DNA of 59,388 nt from Erysipelotrichaceae bacterium (GTDB taxonomy: Bacteria > Bacillota_I > Bacilli_A > Erysipelotrichales > Erysipelotrichaceae): contig JAAYSZ010000033.1 of assembly GCA_012523895.1 (NCBI GenBank), forward strand, positions 1-59,388. The letters are read 5' to 3'. Shown here one piece after another: positions 49,874 to 57,564 of the stretch; the first letter of the stretch is position 1; each line of letters opens with the position of its first letter. The position numbers and the translations under genes were made by a program. The notes below the pieces were generated by a model. It was not told where the DNA came from and did no database searches. It saw only the letters and a list, made by a program, of their open reading frames with translations.

Positions 49874-50986
49874 ATGAGTAAATATAATATTGATGTTTGG
49901 AGAATACATGCTAAGACAGGAGCAGATAATCCTAGTGAGGTAGCAGATTATTTTTTGAATAATAATTGTATAGCTGTAGGATGGAGCCTTTTAGATAAGG
50001 ATATTAAAAAGTTAGATAAAACAAAAGAAGAAATAGATGAAATAATATATGAGAAAAATAATATAAAAAATGTTAATGATTATGAAACGTTTTATAAAAA
50101 ATATGGAGATAAACTTTATCCGAATGATAAAGGAGGATTGTATAACACAAAAAGATTAGCAGAGCAAATGAAACCAGGTCATTTAGTGTGGATGAGAATA
50201 AAAGGTATTTATTATATTGGAAGAGTGTCAAAAGATAGTACTTATATTTTTTGTAAAGATAACCAAAATAAAAATCCCGATGCTAATCTTGATGTTGGAA
50301 ATCAAAGGAATGATATCAAATGGTACAAAATAGGTGGAGAAAGCCACATTCCTGCAAAAGTTTCTACTTCATTTATTAGAGGTTATACACTTCAGCGGAT
50401 AAAAAATAATGGAGTTAAAATATTTTCTCAATATATATTTAATAAGAAGTTAGATAAGGAAAAAGAAAATGGAGAAATTGATGAAAATATTTACAAAAAA
50501 TATTATTTTCCAATCGAAGAAAATATTATAGATGAAGAACATGAATATTTTTTTAGTTTATTAACTACAGATGATTGTGAAGATTTATTATGTTTGTGGT
50601 TATATTCTAACGAAAAATATGGATATGTATCAATTCCCTCTACAAGTAAAAAATCAACTGAATTATATGAATGTGTTCTGCGTGACCCAAAAAGTGGAAA
50701 CTATATATATCCCCAAGTAAAAAATGCAGAAATTAATGCAAAAGAATATGTTGAGTTAGCTAATGAAAATAATTCAGAAGTTTGGTTATTTACAACTAAT
50801 AATTGTTATTTTAGTAAACTTAAAAATGAAATTGATAAAATTAATGAAGATTTTGGAGTAAATATTAAAACAGTATCTCCAAAACACATATACAATTTTG
50901 TGTGTAAATCTGATAATGATAGCAAGATTGAAAATATTTTACCTCATCATATTCTAGATATGTACGAATTTGTGAAAAATATTTAG
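49874..50986 (+). CDS. Mrr-like restriction endonuclease with N-terminal modified-base sensor-like domain
   Basis: 370 aa. N-terminal half (VWRIHA, IAVGWSLLDKD, MKPGHLVWMRIKGIYYIGRV) resembles the EVE/ASCH-like 'W-R-I-hA...GW...' module found in front of restriction nucleases. The C-terminal half fits a PD-(D/E)xK fold of the Mrr type: Glu236 in CEDLL, Asp271 and the QVK motif at 281-283 (QxK variant) with a following helix. Predicted to cut modified or foreign DNA (type IV-like restriction). Strong SD AAAGGAGG. Divergent enough that the sensor assignment is inference. Confidence 0.65.
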   Translation: MSKYNIDVWRIHAKTGADNPSEVADYFLNNNCIAVGWSLLDKDIKKLDKTKEEIDEIIYEKNNIKNVNDYETFYKKYGDKLYPNDKGGLYNTKRLAEQMKPGHLVWMRIKGIYYIGRVSKDSTYIFCKDNQNKNPDANLDVGNQRNDIKWYKIGGESHIPAKVSTSFIRGYTLQRIKNNGVKIFSQYIFNKKLDKEKENGEIDENIYKKYYFPIEENIIDEEHEYFFSLLTTDDCEDLLCLWLYSNEKYGYVSIPSTSKKSTELYECVLRDPKSGNYIYPQVKNAEINAKEYVELANENNSEVWLFTTNNCYFSKLKNEIDKINEDFGVNIKTVSPKHIYNFVCKSDNDSKIENILPHHILDMYEFVKNI

Positions 50987-51139
50987 TTAAAGTAAAAAAT
51001 TAAAAATTATAATTAAAATAAAATTTCTAGAACGAAATATATTAAGCAAAACTTCAAAATGCATTGTAGAATCCTTTTTATCAAAAGTATACTTGATTAT
51101 TAAAAATATGTAATACTTATACTACAAGAGGTGAATGCT

Positions 51140-51364
51140 ATGGGTATGATTACATTAAGAGTATCTGAAGATGAAGAAAAATTGATTAAAGAATATGTAT
51201 CAATTAATAATTTAAACCTTTCTTCTTTTATTCGTGAATTAGTATTAGATAAAATTGAGGAGGATTTATGCTTAAATGAAGAACGAATACTAGAAGCTGT
51301 TAATAATGCAAGAAAAGAAAGAATGATTGATTCAAAAGAAGTTTGGGATAAGTTAGTTATTTAA
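51140..51364 (+). CDS. RelB/DUF6290-type RHH antitoxin
   Basis: 74 aa. Ribbon-helix-helix N-terminus (MITLRVSEDEEKLIKEYVS, LNLSSFIRELVLDKIEE) and a C-terminal toxin-binding tail ending SKEVWDKLVI. ATG 51140 follows SD AGAGGTGA; the in-frame GTG at 51131 is inside it. The stop is one base before the ATG of the decayed RelE gene, the expected antitoxin-toxin order. Confidence 0.85.
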   Translation: MGMITLRVSEDEEKLIKEYVSINNLNLSSFIRELVLDKIEEDLCLNEERILEAVNNARKERMIDSKEVWDKLVI

Positions 51365-51365
51365 T

Positions 51366-51609
51366 ATGTTTTCAGCCAATTTTTTAGAAACATCATTTAA
51401 AGAACCATCTAAATTAGACAAATCAATACAAAGATTAATAATAATTTGATTATAAAAAAACAAGTGGACTATTTTTCAACTAATATTAGTTGGATTTTGG
51501 ACCACTTTTAAATTAACAAAACATATTATGGAGATATAGAGTTAGTGATTATAGGTTTATTGCAGAAATAACGGATCGTGAATTGATTATTTATTTTATA
51601 AGGATCTAA
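51366..51609 (+). pseudogene. Decayed RelE-type toxin gene
   Basis: The N-terminal part is readable from ATG 51366: FLETSFKEPSKLDKSIQRL, a RelE beginning, ending at TGA 51447-51449. The C-terminal part is in another frame: LWRYRVSDYRFIAEITDREL then a stop at 51607-51609, the RelE barrel core. About 30 middle residues are missing, and a palindromic element (51462-51507) sits in the gap. The toxin is therefore inactive while its antitoxin remains intact. Confidence 0.8.
51462..51507. repeat. 46-bp palindromic element inside the RelE remnant
   Basis: Centre CAACTAATATTAGTTG (51477-51492) is a perfect palindrome; outer arms AAGTGG (51462-51467) and CCACTT (51502-51507) are complementary, with partly paired sequence between. 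May be a small mobile repeat or fused ends of a lost insertion element. Confidence 0.55.
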
Positions 51610-51712
51610 TTAACCGAATAAAAATCAAAAAATATTTATGTTATTTATAGCTTTTGGAAAATTAAAATGAATAATATTTGTTTAAATATATTTTTTGATT
51701 CATTTAAGAATT

Positions 51713-52417
51713 TTATTTTATAGTTTTGGCTTTTAATGCTTGTTGATATATTGCTAGCAAGCCATAATAATTTAAAATATCAGGATATCGATTTGCTGGG
51801 TGATAATAATTAATAATTATCACTTCTTCACCAAACAAATCAACAATAGTAAATCGATTTTCATTAATGTGCGGTAAGTTTTCTTCGTGAAGAATATTTT
51901 TCAAGAAATTATAGGTGTTTCCACAAATTATAATTTTGGGATTTATTATTTCAATTTGCTTCTTAATGTAATCTTTATCCGCCTTTGCATAAGCTGTAAT
52001 TTCTTCCATATTAGAAGTAGAGTTACCATTACTTTTTTTTATATTAACTATAGCAATTTTCTGTAAAAAAGAATTGTTTTCAGCGAAATATAATTTTTTT
52101 ATTAAAGGTTCTATATGATTCTCAGTAGTTTTCTCTAAACCAAATATCCATTGGGAAATTTTTTGCCACATACCCCAGGGAGCTTTTTTATTTATATCTT
52201 CTACTAGTGAGCTGTCTTGCTCATAGTATGCTTCTTTTAAAAAAAACATAATTTTTAAATTTTCGTTTTTTATCCATTCACTATGATTTACGATTCCATC
52301 TTTAACAAACGAACTATTTTTATGGCTAATTATATATTCATTGTTATTAATGATTATAGTTTCTTTTGGCTTATTCTTCCAACTTTCGAATAAGTTTATT
52401 TCTTTTTCTTTTATCAT
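51713..52417 (-). CDS. Uracil-DNA-glycosylase-fold-like protein
   Basis: 234 aa, no membrane segment. LKIMFFLKEAYYEQ, KIAIVNIKKSNGNS, INPKIIICGNTYNFL and INYYHPANRYPDIL follow the order of motifs seen in the UDG-like superfamily (N-rich nucleotide pocket, GNT/Cys turn, HPA loop), but the canonical catalytic motif is not clear, so it may bind rather than cut nucleic acid. SD AAAGGAG precedes the ATG. Between an IS remnant and a decayed toxin gene, it belongs to the accessory island. Function is a guess. Confidence 0.5.
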   Translation of the reverse strand: MIKEKEINLFESWKNKPKETIIINNNEYIISHKNSSFVKDGIVNHSEWIKNENLKIMFFLKEAYYEQDSSLVEDINKKAPWGMWQKISQWIFGLEKTTENHIEPLIKKLYFAENNSFLQKIAIVNIKKSNGNSTSNMEEITAYAKADKDYIKKQIEIINPKIIICGNTYNFLKNILHEENLPHINENRFTIVDLFGEEVIIINYYHPANRYPDILNYYGLLAIYQQALKAKTIK

Positions 52418-52492
52418 AAAATGTATTCTCCTTTTACAAATTATATAGCAAAATATAATAGAATTACAAGCTAGTTACTATTCAGCGATAAA

Positions 52493-52669
52493 CTAGCTAC
52501 TAAGTAACTTAATCATATTATGTAAAGGATTTTCTTTCCTTAATCTTGATGATTCAATAACTGAAAGTATTGTCGCATAATAATTTGCTGTATCTAAATT
52601 GTTATTTTGACCTGATACTTTCAGTTTTGTTTTGCCTTTTCTTATAAATAATTGATAATAATTGTTGCA
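52493..52669 (-). pseudogene. Transposase C-terminal remnant (IS66-like)
   Basis: The 431-base gap 52418-52848 has no intact gene. On the minus strand, 59 codons read in one frame to a TAG: NNYYQLFIRKGKTKLKVSGQ then a stretch with TANYYATILSVIESSRLRKE, the KxSG...A..YA.I.S.I...R pattern of IS66-type transposase C-termini. No start is present. AGCTAGTT/AACTAGCT (52469-52476 and 52491-52498) and AGTTAGC/GCTAACT (52701-52718) inverted repeats flank it. Confidence 0.5.
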
Positions 52670-52848
52670 TTTTAAAATATTTATATTATAATTTAATTAC
52701 AGTTAGCTTATGCTAACTAATATCTATATATGTAATCTTCCTAAGACATTTTTCTATTCCTGTTGATTTTAAATAATTACGTATATATTTATTTTGTAAT
52801 AGATTCTTTACTAGAATTCTATTCTCCTAAACTTGATCAACTATTAAT

Positions 52849-53367
52849 TTAGTTGATCTTTTTTATTTTTTTGATTATTGTATCAATTCGATATATTCCA
52901 TATGTAAATAATAAGACTATTATTAAAAATATAAATGTACTATATAAATCATATTTATCAAAATCTGATGTAAACATATCAATAATGTTATAGAATAGGA
53001 AAAAACCTTCTATAACTAAAAATACAGTAAGAAACCTTTTGATACGCTCTAAATGTGAAATTTTAGATTCTTGATCGTTATATATTTCAAAAGGTTTACC
53101 ATCATTTAATTTACGATAATAATTCCAATTAAAATATTTTCCAATTACTTCTATTCCAGTTTCTTCTAAAAAATCTATATAATCGTTTGAATTATCACTT
53201 ACAAATTCTAATGCATAGTTATATTTATTTGGAGTATCTTTTTTGAATTTATAAAAACCTAAACCTGGACTTACTAATTGCCATCCTTTTTTTGACATTT
53301 CATTTAGCCATTGTTCTTCTTTTTCATAATCCCATACAAAAAATAATTTAAAAAATGTTTTAGTCAT
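52849..53367 (-). CDS. DUF2812 membrane protein
   Basis: 172 aa. Cytoplasmic N-terminal domain (WDYEKEEQWLNEMSKKGWQL, the DUF2812 motif; FNWNYYRK) and two C-terminal transmembrane helices (about 112-130 and 140-160). DUF2812 genes nearly always follow a PadR regulator, as here, one base downstream. Function unknown. GATCAACT/AGTTGATC (52835-52858) overlaps its stop. Confidence 0.88.
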   Translation of the reverse strand: MTKTFFKLFFVWDYEKEEQWLNEMSKKGWQLVSPGLGFYKFKKDTPNKYNYALEFVSDNSNDYIDFLEETGIEVIGKYFNWNYYRKLNDGKPFEIYNDQESKISHLERIKRFLTVFLVIEGFFLFYNIIDMFTSDFDKYDLYSTFIFLIIVLLFTYGIYRIDTIIKKIKKIN

Positions 53368-53368
53368 A

Positions 53369-53680
53369 TTAAATTACCTCCATAATCTTTTTTCCGTTAG
53401 CTACCAATTCTTCTAATCTTTTTAATTCGATTTTTGCGATTTCTTTCCCTAAAGCAGTAATAATATATTCTTTTTTTCTACTTCCTTTTTCTTGTGGTAA
53501 AGCTTCTATCCATTCTTTATCAATTAAAGAAGTTAAAGCTCCATATAATGTTCCTGCCGCAAGAGTAAGTCTTCCGTTGCTCATAGTTTCAACTTTCTGC
53601 ATAATTCCATAACCATGTAGAGGTTCAAAAAGTGACAATAATATATAATAGTATGCTTCTGTTAGAGTAATATTTTCCAT
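53369..53680 (-). CDS. PadR-family transcriptional regulator
   Basis: 103 aa winged-helix repressor: LTEAYYYILLSLFEPLHGYGIMQKVE, LAAGTLYGALTSLIDKEWIE and KKEYIITALGKEIAKIELKRLEEL match PadR. ATG 53680 is preferred over GTG 53689 since SD AGGTGG lies just before the GTG. Operator-like repeats in its own promoter indicate autoregulation together with DUF2812. Confidence 0.94.
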   Translation of the reverse strand: MENITLTEAYYYILLSLFEPLHGYGIMQKVETMSNGRLTLAAGTLYGALTSLIDKEWIEALPQEKGSRKKEYIITALGKEIAKIELKRLEELVANGKKIMEVI

Positions 53681-53708
53681 ATCTACCACCTACTATCCTT
53701 TAACGATA

Positions 53709-53759
53709 TATCGTATCACGATACATATATAATATATCGTGACTCGATATAGATGTCAA
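53709..53759 (-). promoter_or_regulatory. PadR promoter with two operator repeats
   Basis: On the minus strand TTGACA (53754-53759), 17 bp, TATATT (53731-53736). Two inverted repeats with 5-base spacers: ATATCG-TGACT-CGATAT (53734-53750) fills the spacer, and TATCG-TATCA-CGATA (53709-53723) lies past the -10. Centres are 26 bp apart. CGATATATCG (53704-53713) adds a third palindrome. Confidence 0.75.
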
Positions 53760-53782
53760 TATATAAATTATGTTATTTAATT

Positions 53783-53791
53783 TGGTATAAT
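53783..53791 (+). promoter_or_regulatory. Extended -10 promoter giving leaderless tilS mRNA
   Basis: TGG then TATAAT (53786-53791) ends eight bases before the tilS ATG at 53800. There is no SD in between, so the transcript probably starts at or within a base or two of the start codon. Confidence 0.65.
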
Positions 53792-53799
53792 AATAAAGT

Positions 53800-55011
53800 A
53801 TGGAATTACTAGATAAAGATAAAAAATACATTGTTGCAGTTTCTGGTGGTCCTGATTCAATGGCATTATTACATATGTGTTTAAAACAAAAGTTAAACAT
53901 CTGTGTAGCTCATGTAAATTATAGAAAAAGAGATAATGCATTCAAGGAAATGGAATCGGTAGAAACTTTTTGTATTGAAAATAACATTCCTTTTTATTGT
54001 TTAAATAAGGAGTATAAATATAAAGGGAATTTTCAAGCTTTCGCAAGAAAGTATAGATATGATTTTTTTGTGAAGATAGCTAATAAATATAATTATGATT
54101 GTGTACTAATAGGACATAATGAAGATGATGTATTAGAAACATATTTAATGTATGAAGAAAAAAAACTAGAAGGTGAAATTTTTGGAATCGCAAAAGAATC
54201 TAGTTATAAAGGTTTAAAAATTTATAGACCATTATTAAGCTATTCTAAACAAGAGTTAATAGATTATTGTAATGATAATGATGTTATTTATTTTATTGAT
54301 GAATCTAATCTAAGTAATGATTTTACTAGAAATAAAATAAGACATAGTAAAGTAGATAAGTTAAATAAAGAGGAAAGAATAGCATTACTAAAAGAAATTG
54401 AGATTAAAAATATAGAAAAACAAAAATTGGTAGATAAGGTAGAACCTTATACAAATATTAATAAAATAAATGTTAATATTTTTAATGATTTTAATCTTGA
54501 TGAAAAACTTATGTTTTTAAGATTATGGTTTTCTAAGTTTATAAAAAAAGAAACCTATTCAAAAAAGTTTTTATTAGAGATTATTAAAGCTATTGATGGT
54601 GGTAATAATTTTGAAATTCCTATAGGTGATAGTAAATTTGTAAGATCTTATGAAGTGTGTGAAGTTATGGGAAATGATGAAATAGTTTATAGTTTTGATA
54701 TAATATCTAACAGAGCTTTTAAAACTGATTATTTTACAATTTCTGATACAGGGAAAACAATAGAAGGTATTAGCGTTAAAGATGATGAATGGCCTATTAC
54801 TATTAGAAACTATAGAGAAGGAGATAGTATTAAATTAAGATTTGGTACTAAAAAAATTAGTAGATGGTTTATTGATAGAAAGATACCAATAAATGAAAGA
54901 AAATTATGGCCAATTGTATTAAATAACAAAAATGAGGTTATTATGGTACCAGGAATTGGCTGTAATATTAGTCATTACACTATTAAGCCAAACATTTTTG
55001 TGATAAAATAA
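53800..55011 (+). CDS. tilS: tRNA(Ile)-lysidine synthase
   Basis: 403 aa. Converts C34 of tRNA-Ile(CAU) to lysidine so that it reads AUA; essential. PP-loop VAVSGGPDSMALLHM at residues 12-26, HNEDDVLET, FIDESNLSNDFTRNKIRH and the C-terminal domain with RFGTKKISRWFIDRKIP. AUA codons are very common in this AT-rich window, fitting its importance. First gene of tilS-hpt-ftsH. No SD is seen; a leaderless mRNA is likely. Confidence 0.95.
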   Translation: MELLDKDKKYIVAVSGGPDSMALLHMCLKQKLNICVAHVNYRKRDNAFKEMESVETFCIENNIPFYCLNKEYKYKGNFQAFARKYRYDFFVKIANKYNYDCVLIGHNEDDVLETYLMYEEKKLEGEIFGIAKESSYKGLKIYRPLLSYSKQELIDYCNDNDVIYFIDESNLSNDFTRNKIRHSKVDKLNKEERIALLKEIEIKNIEKQKLVDKVEPYTNINKINVNIFNDFNLDEKLMFLRLWFSKFIKKETYSKKFLLEIIKAIDGGNNFEIPIGDSKFVRSYEVCEVMGNDEIVYSFDIISNRAFKTDYFTISDTGKTIEGISVKDDEWPITIRNYREGDSIKLRFGTKKISRWFIDRKIPINERKLWPIVLNNKNEVIMVPGIGCNISHYTIKPNIFVIK

Positions 55012-55033
55012 AGAATATTTGTGGAGGGATAAT

Positions 55034-55570
55034 ATGCACCCATTAATTAAAAAAGTACTTGTGACAGAAGAAGAAATTATTTCTAGATCAAAGGAATTAG
55101 GAAAAGAAATTAAAAAAGACTATGAAAATGAAGGAGCTCCATTACTTGTGGCTTTACTTAGGGGTTCTGTACCATTTTTAGCTGAACTGATTAAACATAT
55201 CGATATGGATATTCAATATGACTTTATGGATGTTTCTAGTTATGAAGGAACTGAATCTCTGGGTGATATTAGAATACTTAAAGACTTAGACACATCGGTG
55301 AAAGGTTTAAACATTTTGTTAGTTGAAGATATTGTGGATACTGGACAAACACTTAGAACAGTTAAGAACCTTCTTATGAGTAAAGGTGCTAAAAGTGTTA
55401 AAGTAGTTACTTTATTAGATAAACCTTCTAGAAGAGTTGTAGATGTTCAAGCTGAATATATCGGGTTTGAAATAGAAAATGAATTTGTAGTTGGTTTTGG
55501 TTTAGACTTTAATCAACTGTATAGAAACCTTCCTTATGTGGGAGTGCTTAAGGATGAGTGTTATAAATAG
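55034..55570 (+). CDS. hpt: Hypoxanthine phosphoribosyltransferase
   Basis: 178 aa purine salvage enzyme making IMP/GMP with PRPP. Motifs VALLRGSVPFLAEL, DFMDVSSYEG, ILLVEDIVDTGQTL (PRPP site) and VVGFGLDFNQLYRNLPYVG. ATG 55034 follows SD GGAGGGA; an in-frame TTG at 55019 precedes the SD. Confidence 0.96.
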   Translation: MHPLIKKVLVTEEEIISRSKELGKEIKKDYENEGAPLLVALLRGSVPFLAELIKHIDMDIQYDFMDVSSYEGTESLGDIRILKDLDTSVKGLNILLVEDIVDTGQTLRTVKNLLMSKGAKSVKVVTLLDKPSRRVVDVQAEYIGFEIENEFVVGFGLDFNQLYRNLPYVGVLKDECYK

Positions 55571-55584
55571 TTTAGGAGTAAAAG

Positions 55585-57468
55585 ATGCAAAGAAATAGGT
55601 TAGTAAATTACATACCTTATATGATAGTGGCAATATTCTTGTTTACTTTGTTTAATATGAATGATCAAAGTAATGCAAAGAGTATGACATATGGGGAATT
55701 AATCAAAACAATTGAGGAAGAAAAAATTGAAGAGTCATATGTGACTGTTGGGGCAAATGTTGTTGAAGTAAAAGGTACTTATAAAAACGATGAAGGAAAT
55801 GCAATTGTTTTTAGTTCAAGAATACCTGCAACAGAAGAGCAAATTGATAATATTGTGGATATGCTTGGTGATAGCAATCTTAATATTGTTGATGCTAATG
55901 CTCAAAACATGTGGTTGGATTTAATAGGTTCTATATTACCTTTTTTAGTTATTAGTGGTTTTTTAATGTATATGTTTAATAGAATGGGTAGTTCTGGATC
56001 TAATGCAAAAGCGTTTGAGTTTTCAAAGTCTCGTGCAAGACTTGAAGGAAATATTAAAGTTAAGTTTAGTGATGTAGCTGGTGCAGATGAAGAAAAAATT
56101 GAAATGGCTGAAATCATTGAATACTTAAAATATCCAAAGAAATTTGCGAAGATGGGAGCTAGAATTCCTAAGGGAATATTATTAGTGGGTCCTCCTGGAA
56201 CTGGTAAGACATTACTTGCAAAGGCAGTTGCTGGAGAAGCAGATGTACCATTTTATAGTATTTCTGGTTCTGATTTTGTGGAAATGTTTGTTGGTGTTGG
56301 TGCTAGTAGAGTTAGAGATATGTTTAAAAAAGCTCAACAAACTTCACCTTGTATGATTTTTATTGATGAAATTGATGCTGTTGGTAGACAGCGTGGAGCT
56401 GGTTTTGGTGGAGGTCATGATGAGCGTGAGCAAACCTTAAACCAATTATTAGTTGAGATGGATGGTATCCAAGATAATACTGGTATTGTAATTATTGCGG
56501 CTACTAATAGACCTGACGTACTAGATCCTGCATTACTTAGACCTGGAAGATTTGATAGACAAATTACAGTTTCTTTACCTGATAGAAAGGGTAGAAAAGA
56601 AATATTGCAAGTTCATGCAAGAAATAAAAAACTTTCGCCTGAAATTGATTTAGATGCTCTTGCGAAAAGAACTCCTGGATTTTCTGGAGCGGATTTAGAA
56701 AACGTATTAAATGAAGCTGCTATTTTAGCGGTTAGACATAAAAAAGATTTAATTTATATGTCAGAGCTTGATGAAGCTATTGATAGAGTTATGATGGGTC
56801 CTGCAAAAAGATCAAGAACTTATGATGAAAAAACTAAAAAATTAGTTGCTTATCATGAATCTGGTCATGCGATTATTGGATTGTATTTAGAAGATTCTAC
56901 AGTGGTTCAAAAAGTTACTATTATTCCTAGAGGTATGGCTGGTGGTTATAACCTAATGACACCTAAGGATGAAAAAATGATGAATACAAAAAATGATTTA
57001 TTAGCTATGATTACTGGTTATATGGGTGGTAGAAGTGCTGAAGAGTTATTTTTTGATGATATTAGTACAGGTGCTGTAAATGATATTGAAAGAGCTACTA
57101 ATATTGCAAGAGATATGGTTACTTTATATGGTATGAGTGATTTAGGTCCTGTTAAGTATGATAGTGGAAATCAAAATGTTTTCTTAGGTAGAGATTATAA
57201 TTCTCCTAGCAATGTTTCTGGTCAAATTGCATTTGAGATTGATCAAGAAATAAGAAAAATTATTGATGGCTGTCATAAAAAAGCTAAAGATATCATTACT
57301 GAGCATAAAGATGAATTGGTTTTATTAGCTGAGGCATTAATAGAATATGAAACATTAACAGCTGAGCAAATTGAAAGAGTTGTTAAAGGTGAATCAATTG
57401 CAAGTGATTTTGGAAAAGCGGATGTAATTGATGTAGAGGCTAGTGAAACAAATAAAAATTTAAGTTAA
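55585..57468 (+). CDS. ftsH: ATP-dependent zinc metalloprotease FtsH
   Basis: 627 aa. Two membrane helices (about 8-24 and 112-131), Walker A GPPGTGKT (202-209), pore loop FVGVG (235-239), Walker B DEID (261-264), arginine fingers LRPGRFDRQI, zinc motif HESGH (424-428), and DISTGAVNDIERAT with the third zinc ligand. All catalytic parts are intact, so this is the housekeeping quality-control protease, in contrast with the degenerate FtsH-like gene at 47431. SD TAGGAG. Confidence 0.98.
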   Translation: MQRNRLVNYIPYMIVAIFLFTLFNMNDQSNAKSMTYGELIKTIEEEKIEESYVTVGANVVEVKGTYKNDEGNAIVFSSRIPATEEQIDNIVDMLGDSNLNIVDANAQNMWLDLIGSILPFLVISGFLMYMFNRMGSSGSNAKAFEFSKSRARLEGNIKVKFSDVAGADEEKIEMAEIIEYLKYPKKFAKMGARIPKGILLVGPPGTGKTLLAKAVAGEADVPFYSISGSDFVEMFVGVGASRVRDMFKKAQQTSPCMIFIDEIDAVGRQRGAGFGGGHDEREQTLNQLLVEMDGIQDNTGIVIIAATNRPDVLDPALLRPGRFDRQITVSLPDRKGRKEILQVHARNKKLSPEIDLDALAKRTPGFSGADLENVLNEAAILAVRHKKDLIYMSELDEAIDRVMMGPAKRSRTYDEKTKKLVAYHESGHAIIGLYLEDSTVVQKVTIIPRGMAGGYNLMTPKDEKMMNTKNDLLAMITGYMGGRSAEELFFDDISTGAVNDIERATNIARDMVTLYGMSDLGPVKYDSGNQNVFLGRDYNSPSNVSGQIAFEIDQEIRKIIDGCHKKAKDIITEHKDELVLLAEALIEYETLTAEQIERVVKGESIASDFGKADVIDVEASETNKNLS

Positions 57469-57471
57469 TAC

Positions 57472-57508
57472 AAAAATACTAAGTGTTAATAATACTTAGT
57501 ATTTTTTT
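57472..57508 (+). terminator. Terminator after ftsH
   Basis: AAAAATACTAAGT (57472-57484) pairs with ACTTAGTATTTTT (57494-57506), with further T. Confidence 0.87.
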
Positions 57509-57519
57509 AAAACAATCCA

Positions 57520-57550
57520 TAAAAAACTAGCCAATATTAAGTTGACTAGT
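57520..57550 (-). terminator. Terminator of the flavoprotein gene
   Basis: ACTAGCCAA (57526-57534) and TTGACTAGT (57542-57550) pair with one mismatch; on the minus strand the stem is followed by T6. Confidence 0.75.
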
Positions 57551-57564
57551 ATTTTTTTGTTTTT

